From: Gemmatimonadaceae bacterium
GTDB taxonomy: Bacteria; Gemmatimonadota; Gemmatimonadetes; Gemmatimonadales; Gemmatimonadaceae
Assembly: GCA_013820975.1 (NCBI GenBank)
Contig: JACDHQ010000106.1
Location: 1 to 6,921 of the forward strand
Reading direction: 5' to 3'
Length of the DNA: 6,921 nt
The notes below the pieces were generated by a model. It saw only the letters and a program-made list of their open reading frames with translations, ran no database searches and was not told the origin of the DNA. The position numbers were made by a program, and so were the translations under genes. This document shows positions 1 to 5,850 of the stretch, in pieces. The number at the start of each line of letters is the position of its first letter. Position 1 is the first letter of the stretch.

Positions 1-1192
1 CGCCCCGGTCGCCTCGCTGCCCGTCGTGGTGATCGGGGCGCTGACGGCCGTGTTCGCGGCGACGATCGGCCTGAAGCAGTGGGACATCAAGAAGGTGCTC
101 GCGTATTCCACCGTGTCGCAGCTCGGCTACATGTTCGTGGCGGTCGGCGCGGGGGCCTACGTGGCCGGCATCTTCCACCTGATGACGCACGCCTTCTTCA
201 AGGCGCTGCTCTTCCTCGGCTCGGGCTCGGTGATCTACGCGATGCACCAGGCGTATCACGCGACGCACAACCACGATGATGCGCAGGACATGCGCAACAT
301 GGGCGGGTTGCGGAAGTACATGCCGTGGACGTTCGGGCTGATGTGGATCGCCACCCTGGCGATCTCGGGCATCTTCCCGTTCGCGGGCTTCTTCTCCAAG
401 GACGAGATCCTCGCGGGGGTGTTCGCGCGGGGGGACCACTCGACGCTTGCGGGAGCCCGGTGGCTGGGCATCCCCGGTGAGTTCGTGCTCTATGGCGCGT
501 ACGTGCTCGCGCTCGCCGCGGCATTCATGACGGCGGCGTACATGACCCGCATGATGCTGTACACCTTCCACGGCCCCAACCGCACGGGCGACGCGGAGCG
601 TCGGCACCTTGGCGAGGCGCCGTGGATCATGACCGGCCCGCTGGTCGTGCTCGGCGTCCTGAGCGTGTTCGGCGGGTGGTTCAACCTGCCCGCGGTGATG
701 GGCTTCCTCGGGCCGACGGGGGTGCTGCACCACTGGCTCGAGCCGGTGGTCGGCAATGCTGCCCGGCAGGTCACCGGTGGCAGCGAGATCCACCTCTCGC
801 ACGCCACCGAGTACATCCTCATCGGGGCGGCGGTGCTCATCGCCGTCGGGGGCATCGCGCTGGCGTGGACGCGCCTCAAGCCCGAGCGGCTCGTGCCCAA
901 GGCGCAGTCGCCGGCCGAGGAAGGCTTCGAACGGGTGCTCCTGAACAAGTACTACGTGGACGAGGCGTACGATCGAGTCATCGTGCAGCCCACCTACAAC
1001 GTGTCGCGTGGCCTGCTCTGGCGCGGAGTGGACGCGGGGCTCATTGACGGGCTCGCGGTCAACGGCACTGCCTACTTCACGCGGTTCGTCGGCTGGACCG
1101 GTTCGCGCCTGCAGTCGGGGCAGCTCGGGACGTACGCCTGGGTGATCGTCCTGGGCGTGATCGTGGTGCTCGGCGCCTTCACTCTCCGGTAA
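1..1192 (+). CDS. nuoL: NADH-quinone oxidoreductase subunit L (NuoL), 5'-truncated
   Basis: This is the C-terminal ~396 residues of NuoL, the most distal antiporter-like proton-pumping subunit of respiratory complex I in the cytoplasmic membrane. The first whole codon is at 2, the stop is TAA 1190-1192, and roughly 250 N-terminal residues lie outside the window. Visible hallmarks are DIKKVLAYSTVSQLGYM (from nt 83), whose first Lys (89-91) aligns with E. coli K305, and FHLMTHAFFKALLF, with His at 176-178 and 188-190 and Lys at 200-202 (E. coli H334, H338, K342). GFFSKDEIL follows, with the distal-channel Lys at 398-400 (E. coli K399). The segment NKYYVDEAYDRV (from nt 944) marks the approach to the long lateral helix, and a final transmembrane helix (about 1139-1189) anchors it. 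These E. coli equivalences come from remembered alignment. A His/Asp-rich loop (242-301) is longer than in E. coli. nuoM follows after 4 nt, so the genes are surely co-transcribed. No sign of decay is seen. Confidence 0.97.
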   Translation, partial: APVASLPVVVIGALTAVFAATIGLKQWDIKKVLAYSTVSQLGYMFVAVGAGAYVAGIFHLMTHAFFKALLFLGSGSVIYAMHQAYHATHNHDDAQDMRNMGGLRKYMPWTFGLMWIATLAISGIFPFAGFFSKDEILAGVFARGDHSTLAGARWLGIPGEFVLYGAYVLALAAAFMTAAYMTRMMLYTFHGPNRTGDAERRHLGEAPWIMTGPLVVLGVLSVFGGWFNLPAVMGFLGPTGVLHHWLEPVVGNAARQVTGGSEIHLSHATEYILIGAAVLIAVGGIALAWTRLKPERLVPKAQSPAEEGFERVLLNKYYVDEAYDRVIVQPTYNVSRGLLWRGVDAGLIDGLAVNGTAYFTRFVGWTGSRLQSGQLGTYAWVIVLGVIVVLGAFTLR

Positions 1193-1196
1193 TCGC

Positions 1197-2831
1197 ATGG
1201 CTGCCCTCCTGAATTCGATCGGCTACGACGGGTGGATCCTCCCGGCGCTGCTGCTGTTGCCGCTCCTCGGCGCTGCCGTGCTCTGGATGCATGGCGCGAC
1301 GGGAACGCGGCGCGACGCACGCGTGACGGGCGCGGCGCTCGTGACGCCTGCCGATGAGGTGCTGAGCGGCCGGGCGGCGTGGCCGCGCATGGCCGCCCTC
1401 ATCATCTTCGGACTCGAGTTCGTCCTGTCCCTCGGGCTCTGGTTCACCTTTGACCCCGCCACCAGTGCCTGGCAGTCCCGGTTCCAGATGCCGTGGATCC
1501 CGGTGTGGGGCGTCACGGTCGACCTGGGGATCGACGGCATCGCCCTGATGATGGTGCTGCTGACGACGTTCATCATGGTCCTGGCAGTCGCCGGCAGCTG
1601 GACGTCGATCCGCCAGAAGGCGCATGCGTACTACGCGCTGCTGATGGTGCTCACGACGGGGATGCTGGGCGTGTTCGTCGCCCTCGACGTCTTCCTCTTC
1701 TACGTGATGTGGGAAGTGATGCTCGTGCCGATGTACTTCATCATCGGCATCTGGGGCGGCCAGCGACGCATCTACGCGAGCCTCAAGTTCTTCCTCTACA
1801 CGATGATCGGCGGGCTGCTGATGCTCGTGGGCATCGTGTACCTCGGGCTCAACGTCGCCGACCCGGTGACGGGCATCCCGAACTTCAGCTACGACGTGAT
1901 CCTGCAGCAGGCCAACGTGCCGCACTCGGCCGCGCTCTGGCTGTTCGGCGCCTTCTTCCTCGCCTTCGCGGTGAAGGTGCCGATGTTCCCGTTCCACACC
2001 TGGCTTCCCGATGCGCACGTCGAGGCGCCGACCGCCGGGTCGGTGATCCTGGCGAGCGTCATGCTGAAGCTCGGCGCCTTCGGCTTCCTCCGCCTGGCCG
2101 TCCCGTTCTTTCCGACGGCTGCGATGGACGACACGATTCGCATGATCATCCTCGTGCTGGCGGTGATCGGCATCGTGTATGGGGCGCTGCTGTCGCTCGT
2201 CCAGCCGGACTTCAAGAAGCTGGTCGCGTACTCGTCGGTAAGCCACCTCGGGTTCGTGATGCTCGGCATCTTCGCCCTCACGGTGCAGAGCGTCCAGGGG
2301 GCGGTGATGGTGATGATCAGCCACGGCATCTCCACGGGCGCACTGTTCTTCCTCATCGGCATGGTGTACGAACGGCGCCACACGCGCGAGATCGCGGCCT
2401 ATGGCGGCATCGCCCGCGTGATCCCGCTCTTCGCCACGCTGCTGGTCATCGTGGCGCTCAGCTCCATCGGCGTCCCCGGCACCAACGGGTTCATCGGTGA
2501 GTTCCTCGTCCTCATCGGCGCGTTCCGCACCTATCCCATGCTGGCGGTCATTGCGACCACGGTCGTGATCCTCGCCGCGGCGTACCTGCTCTGGGCCGTG
2601 CAGCGCATCATCTTCAATCCGCTCGACAAGCCGGAGAACGAGCACATCCCCGACCTCAACCGGCGCGAACTGCTGGTGATGGCGCCGCTCATCGCTGCAA
2701 TCATCTGGATGGGTGTGTACCCGGCACCGATCCTTCGCCGCACCGAGGCCGCCGCCGAGCGGTTCGTCCGCCTCGTGGAGACGCGATCGGCCGTTGACCA
2801 GGCGACGACGGTTCCGGGAGGGGCACGCTGA
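1197..2831 (+). CDS. nuoM: NADH-quinone oxidoreductase subunit M (NuoM)
   Basis: This complete 544-residue gene encodes the middle antiporter-like subunit of complex I, which carries one proton channel in the membrane arm. Family signatures include MWEVMLVPMYF with the essential Glu at residue 173 (E. coli E144) and AVKVPMFPFHTWLPDAH with Lys260 (E. coli K234). MLKLGAFGF carries Lys291 (E. coli K265), and GTNGFIGEFLVL carries Glu435 (E. coli E407). The spacing Lys260-Lys291 (31 residues) equals the E. coli spacing. FKKLVAYSSVSHLGFV and SHGISTGALFFL are also typical. The protein is about 35 residues longer than E. coli NuoM (509), mainly from a longer N-terminus and a hydrophilic loop (residues ~32-65) between helices 1 and 2. 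The ATG at 1197 is chosen because it keeps helix 1 (residues ~13-31); the next in-frame ATG (1287) would delete it. No clear Shine-Dalgarno precedes it, so coupling to nuoL (stop 4 nt upstream) is likely. Its stop overlaps the nuoN start. Confidence 0.98.
   Translation: MAALLNSIGYDGWILPALLLLPLLGAAVLWMHGATGTRRDARVTGAALVTPADEVLSGRAAWPRMAALIIFGLEFVLSLGLWFTFDPATSAWQSRFQMPWIPVWGVTVDLGIDGIALMMVLLTTFIMVLAVAGSWTSIRQKAHAYYALLMVLTTGMLGVFVALDVFLFYVMWEVMLVPMYFIIGIWGGQRRIYASLKFFLYTMIGGLLMLVGIVYLGLNVADPVTGIPNFSYDVILQQANVPHSAALWLFGAFFLAFAVKVPMFPFHTWLPDAHVEAPTAGSVILASVMLKLGAFGFLRLAVPFFPTAAMDDTIRMIILVLAVIGIVYGALLSLVQPDFKKLVAYSSVSHLGFVMLGIFALTVQSVQGAVMVMISHGISTGALFFLIGMVYERRHTREIAAYGGIARVIPLFATLLVIVALSSIGVPGTNGFIGEFLVLIGAFRTYPMLAVIATTVVILAAAYLLWAVQRIIFNPLDKPENEHIPDLNRRELLVMAPLIAAIIWMGVYPAPILRRTEAAAERFVRLVETRSAVDQATTVPGGAR
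2816..2823 (+). promoter_or_regulatory. Shine-Dalgarno site of nuoN
   Basis: GGGAGGGG ends 7 nt before the ATG at 2831 and lies inside the last codons of nuoM. It is the clearest ribosome binding site in the window. It supports the 2831 start and, together with the TGATG stop/start overlap (2829-2833), suggests translational coupling of nuoM and nuoN. Confidence 0.7.
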
Positions 2832-4414
2832 TGCTCGATCTCTCGCTTCCGCTGCACCTGACCATCGCCGTCGTGCCCGAGCTCATCGTCATGGTGGGCG
2901 CGATGCTCCTCCTCCTCTGGGCCGCCTGGCGCCCCGAGAGCGCAGCGCACCAGCGTGCCGTGGGCATCGCGGCGATCGGCGTCGCCGTCCTGGGGCTGGT
3001 CGCGGTCAGCTACTACGTCGGCCGTTTCGAAGCCACCGACGGTGCGATCGCGGTCGACAACTTCCGCTGGCTGATGTCGATCGTGATCCTCATCGGGACG
3101 ATCGCGACGATTGCACTCGGCATCGAGGACAATGAGCGCGTGGGGATCCACTTCGCCGAGTCGCACGTGCTGGTGCTGCTGGCATCGTCCGGAATGATGC
3201 TGCTCGCCGGCGCCCGCGACCTCATGATGATCTTCCTGGGCATCGAGCTCATGTCGATCGCCATGTACGCGCTGGCCGGCATGAACCGGCGGAACCCGCG
3301 CTCGGCGGAAGGTGCGCTCAAGTACTTCCTGCTCGGTGCCTTCTCGACCGCGTTCATGCTGTACGGCATGGCGCTCATCTATGGCGCCACCGGATCGGTG
3401 CGCCTCGCGGAGATCGGCGAGCGGGTGCTGACGATGAACCTGGTTGCCAGTCCGATCTTCCTGATCGGCATCGCGATGCTGCTGGTCGGGTTCGGGTTCA
3501 AGGTCTCGTCGGTGCCGTTTCACATGTACGCACCCGACGTGTACGAGGGGGCACCGACGGCGATCACGGCGTACATGGCCGCCACCGTGAAGGCAGCGGC
3601 ATTTGCCGCCTTCATCCGGATCTGGCTGGAGGCGTTCCCCCTCGCGGCCGACGCATGGCGTCCGGCGGTCGCCGTGCTGGCGATCGCGACGATGATCATC
3701 GGCAATGCGGTCGGCCTGGCGCAGCGGAACCTCAAGCGGCTCCTCGCCTACTCGAGCATCGGGCACGCCGGCTACCTGCTTGTCGCGATCGCGGCCGGCA
3801 CGTCGCAGGGCGCGTCGGCGATGGTGTTCTACCTGCTGGCGTACACGATCGCCACCTTCGGCGCCTTTGCGGTCATCAGCATGCTCGGGCGTCCCGGCGA
3901 CGGGCGCGTGACGACCGACGACATCTCGGGGCTCTGGCACGTGCAGCCGAGCATGGCGATCGCGATGTCGATCTTCATGCTGGCGCTGCTCGGCTTCCCG
4001 TTCTTCGGTGGTGCCGGATTCCTGGCGAAGTGGTACATCATCAAGGCAGCGCTCGAGGCGGCAGAGCCGCAGACCATGCTCGTCGTGGTCATGGCGATCA
4101 CCAGCGTGATCGCGGCCGGCTACTACCTTTACGTGGTGATGGTGATGTTCATGCGCGTGCGCCCCGAGGGATCGGTCGTCCCGGCTGGTGCCACGGGGAT
4201 GACCCGCGCAATCATCGTCGTCGCCGCGGCGCTGACGATCGGCATCGGGCTCGTTCCCGACCTGATCATCCGCTATGCGAACATCGCGCGGCCGCGGATC
4301 GCGGTGCCCAGGACGGCGGCGATGATTCCGCCGGTGGCGCCCGGTGGCGCGTTCGGCCGTGCGACCCCGCGGGGCGACCCGGCGCCCGATGCAAGTGTGG
4401 GGCGAGCCCCCTGA
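2831..4414 (+). CDS. nuoN: NADH-quinone oxidoreductase subunit N (NuoN)
   Basis: This complete 527-residue gene encodes the third antiporter-like subunit of complex I, which packs nearest the quinone-coupling module and forms a proton half-channel pair. Signatures are FLGIELMSIAMYAL with Glu139 (E. coli E133), GFGFKVSSVPFHMYAPDVYE with Lys224 (E. coli K217), and ATVKAAAF with Lys254 (E. coli K247). LKRLLAYSSIGHAGYLLVA and FLAKWYIIKAA with Lys400 (E. coli K395) follow. The 30-residue spacing Lys224-Lys254 equals that in E. coli. The start is fixed by a good Shine-Dalgarno and the one-base overlap with nuoM. The conserved protein ends near residue 486, about the full length of E. coli NuoN (485). 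A further 41 residues (487-527), rich in Pro, Ala, Gly and Arg and without conserved motifs, form a soluble tail. A perfect 10-bp tandem duplication (4331-4350) lies in the coding sequence of that tail. Function as complex I subunit is secure; whether the tail matters is unknown. Confidence 0.97.
   Translation: MLDLSLPLHLTIAVVPELIVMVGAMLLLLWAAWRPESAAHQRAVGIAAIGVAVLGLVAVSYYVGRFEATDGAIAVDNFRWLMSIVILIGTIATIALGIEDNERVGIHFAESHVLVLLASSGMMLLAGARDLMMIFLGIELMSIAMYALAGMNRRNPRSAEGALKYFLLGAFSTAFMLYGMALIYGATGSVRLAEIGERVLTMNLVASPIFLIGIAMLLVGFGFKVSSVPFHMYAPDVYEGAPTAITAYMAATVKAAAFAAFIRIWLEAFPLAADAWRPAVAVLAIATMIIGNAVGLAQRNLKRLLAYSSIGHAGYLLVAIAAGTSQGASAMVFYLLAYTIATFGAFAVISMLGRPGDGRVTTDDISGLWHVQPSMAIAMSIFMLALLGFPFFGGAGFLAKWYIIKAALEAAEPQTMLVVVMAITSVIAAGYYLYVVMVMFMRVRPEGSVVPAGATGMTRAIIVVAAALTIGIGLVPDLIIRYANIARPRIAVPRTAAMIPPVAPGGAFGRATPRGDPAPDASVGRAP
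4331..4350 (+). repeat. Perfect 10-bp tandem duplication in the 3' end of nuoN
   Basis: CCGGTGGCGC occurs twice in immediate succession (4331-4340 and 4341-4350). Because 10 is not a multiple of 3, gain or loss of a copy changes the nuoN reading frame. With one copy removed, nuoN would read on in the frame of the downstream mutase gene, which has no stop between 4326 and 5847. The duplication lies in the poorly conserved tail of NuoN, so it is compatible with a recent slippage event. Chance occurrence in GC-rich DNA is also possible. Confidence 0.9.
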
Positions 4415-4439
4415 TCGTGCCGCAGCGCTCCTTCTCCAC

Positions 4440-4468
4440 GCGGCGAGGGCCCCTGCTCCCGCCGCTTT
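4440..4468 (+). terminator. GC-rich hairpin with short T run after nuoN (possible weak terminator or attenuator)
   Basis: Positions 4440-4449 pair with 4456-4465 over 10 positions, with one A-C mismatch and one G-T pair, around a 6-nt loop (4450-4455). Three Ts follow (4466-4468), then a mixed tract. It fills most of the 67-nt gap between nuoN and the mutase gene, where the end of the nuo transcript would be expected. The T run is too short for a strong intrinsic terminator, so it may only attenuate readthrough, act as an RNA-processing or stability element, or have no function. No convincing -35/-10 promoter is visible in the gap. Confidence 0.3.
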
Positions 4469-4481
4469 CGCTTCGGTCCCG

Positions 4482-5849
4482 ATGACCATCGCAGCAGGCA
4501 TCTTCCGGCAGTACGACATCCGCGGCATCGTCGGCCGCGACCTCACGACCGAGGCCGCGCGCGCCATCGGCACCGCGTACGCCGCCCTGATGCGCGAGCG
4601 CGGCGTCAGCGGGCCGATCGCCGTCGGGCGCGACAACCGGCCGAGTGGCGACGGCCTCCGCGATGCGCTCGTGGATGGGCTGACGACGTCCGGCGTGGAC
4701 GTGATCGACATCGGCATCGTGCCCACGCCGCTGCTCTACTGGAGCCTCCACCACGTGGGTGTCGTCGGTGGGATCCAGGTGACCGGGTCGCACAATCCGC
4801 CCGAGTACAACGGCTTCAAGCTGTCGATGGGCAGCGGCACCCTGCACGGGGACGACATCCAGCGCCTGTTCGCCCTGACGGGCGCGCAGCGACCGTCGTC
4901 AGGGCAGGGGACCGTGCGCACGGAGAGCGTCATCGAGCGCTACATCGACGACGTCCTGCGTCGCACCGCGCCGCTCGCCCGCCCCATCCGCGCCGTCTGG
5001 GACTGCGGCAATGGTGCCGGGGCGGTCGTTGCGCCGCAGCTCTTCGAGCGCCTGGGGGTGCAGGGGCGGGGCCTGTTCTGCGAAAGCGACGGCACCTTTC
5101 CCAATCACCATCCAGATCCGACCGTCCCCGAGAACCTCGAGGCGCTCATCGAGGCGGTCCGCGCGGACGGCGCGGAGATCGGGATCGCGTTCGACGGCGA
5201 TGCCGACCGCATCGGCATCGTGGATGCGCGCGGGGAGATCGTGTGGGGCGACCGCCTTCTCATCCTTTACGCGCGCGATGTCCTCGCCCGCACGGGCAAG
5301 GGGCAGTCGATCATCTTCGACGTGAAGTGCTCGCAGGCGCTGCCCGCCGCGATCGAGGCGGCAGGCGGGAGGCCCGTCATGTGGAAGACGGGGCACTCGC
5401 TGATCAAGGAGAAGATGAAGGAGACCGCCGCACCGATCGCCGGTGAGATGTCGGGGCACATGTTCTTCACGGAAGGGTTCTACGGCCACGACGATGCCCT
5501 GTACGGCGCTGCGCGCCTCCTGCGGATCATCGCGGATGCAGGACGCCCGGTGCACGACCTGCTGGCCGACGTGCCGGCCTACGTTGTCACGCCGGAGATC
5601 CGCATCGATTGCCCGGACGAGCTCAAGGTCGGCATCGTGGAGCGCGCGGTGGCGCACTTCCGGTCGAGGTACGACGTGATCGACGTCGACGGGGTACGCG
5701 TGCTGTTCGGCGATGGCTGGGGGCTGATCCGCTCGTCGAACACGCAGCCGGTGATCGTGGCGCGCTACGAAGCCCGGAGTGCGGAGCGGCTGCAAGCGAT
5801 TCGCACGGAGCTCGAGGATTTCCTCCGGGCGGAGGGGGTCGCCGTCTAG
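4482..5849 (+). CDS. manB: Phosphomannomutase/phosphoglucomutase (AlgC/ManB type)
   Basis: This 455-residue cytoplasmic enzyme of the alpha-D-phosphohexomutase family interconverts mannose-6-P/mannose-1-P and/or glucose-6-P/glucose-1-P, supplying GDP-mannose and UDP-glucose pathways for polysaccharides and glycans. All catalytic elements are present in order. YDIRG has Tyr11 and Arg14, and the phosphoserine loop TGSHNPPEYNGFK has Ser103 and Lys113. The metal loop DGDADR has Asp238, Asp240, Asp242 and Arg243; the sugar-specificity loop GEMSGH has Glu322, Ser324 and His326; the phosphate-binding loop RSSNTQP has Arg417, Ser419, Asn420 and Thr421. These align at near-constant offset with Pseudomonas AlgC (463 residues; S108, D242/244/246, E325, S327, R421), from memory. 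TGSHNP and GEMSGH argue against GlmM. The ATG at 4482 is chosen because the conserved domain begins a few residues later. In-frame starts at 4389 (ATG) and 4344 (GTG) would add 31 or 46 unconserved residues and overlap nuoN. No clear Shine-Dalgarno precedes 4482, so the start is less certain than the identity. The substrate (mannose, glucose or both) cannot be settled from sequence alone. Confidence 0.95.
   Translation: MTIAAGIFRQYDIRGIVGRDLTTEAARAIGTAYAALMRERGVSGPIAVGRDNRPSGDGLRDALVDGLTTSGVDVIDIGIVPTPLLYWSLHHVGVVGGIQVTGSHNPPEYNGFKLSMGSGTLHGDDIQRLFALTGAQRPSSGQGTVRTESVIERYIDDVLRRTAPLARPIRAVWDCGNGAGAVVAPQLFERLGVQGRGLFCESDGTFPNHHPDPTVPENLEALIEAVRADGAEIGIAFDGDADRIGIVDARGEIVWGDRLLILYARDVLARTGKGQSIIFDVKCSQALPAAIEAAGGRPVMWKTGHSLIKEKMKETAAPIAGEMSGHMFFTEGFYGHDDALYGAARLLRIIADAGRPVHDLLADVPAYVVTPEIRIDCPDELKVGIVERAVAHFRSRYDVIDVDGVRVLFGDGWGLIRSSNTQPVIVARYEARSAERLQAIRTELEDFLRAEGVAV
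5831..5838 (+). promoter_or_regulatory. Probable Shine-Dalgarno site of the UPF0182 gene
   Basis: GGAGGGGG lies within the last codons of the mutase gene, 12 nt before the ATG at 5851. The spacing is longer than ideal but usable. Its position inside the upstream gene, with the mutase TAG only one base before the ATG, supports co-transcription and possibly coupled translation. Confidence 0.5.
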
Positions 5850-5850
5850 C

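Noticed and set aside
1493..2500. 335-residue + strand open frame overlapping nuoM in another frame
   Set aside because: Its Arg/Asp/Gly/Pro-rich translation is a typical GC-rich frame shadow, while NuoM in the true frame matches its family throughout.
1179..2645. 488-residue open frame on the minus strand opposite nuoM
   Set aside because: Same pattern: charged, His/Glu/Asp/Arg-rich shadow of transmembrane codons, no recognisable motif, and the + strand carries a full NuoM with its key residues.
1..4414. Mrp-type Na+/H+ antiporter or hydrogenase membrane subunits instead of complex I NuoLMN
   Set aside because: The L-M-N order, the NuoL C-terminal lateral-helix region with its terminal anchor helix, and the specific NuoM and NuoN signatures fit complex I. 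No Mrp or hydrogenase genes are adjacent within the window.
3655..4485. 276-residue + strand open frame overlapping the 3' half of nuoN
   Set aside because: Arg-rich shadow translation without motifs. Possible programmed frameshifting was considered, but nuoN itself continues with its conserved residues in frame.
2531..4726. 731-residue open frame on the minus strand across nuoM, nuoN and the mutase start
   Set aside because: It lies entirely opposite recognised conserved genes. Its Arg/His/Asp-rich, low-complexity translation is what antisense of GC-rich membrane-protein codons gives, and no domain is recognisable.
4482..5849. Phosphoglucosamine mutase (GlmM) as an alternative call for the mutase
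   Set aside because: The phosphoserine loop reads TGSHNP and the specificity loop GEMSGH, as in AlgC-type phosphomannomutase/phosphoglucomutase. GlmM typically has SASHNP and a GGEQSGH-like loop.
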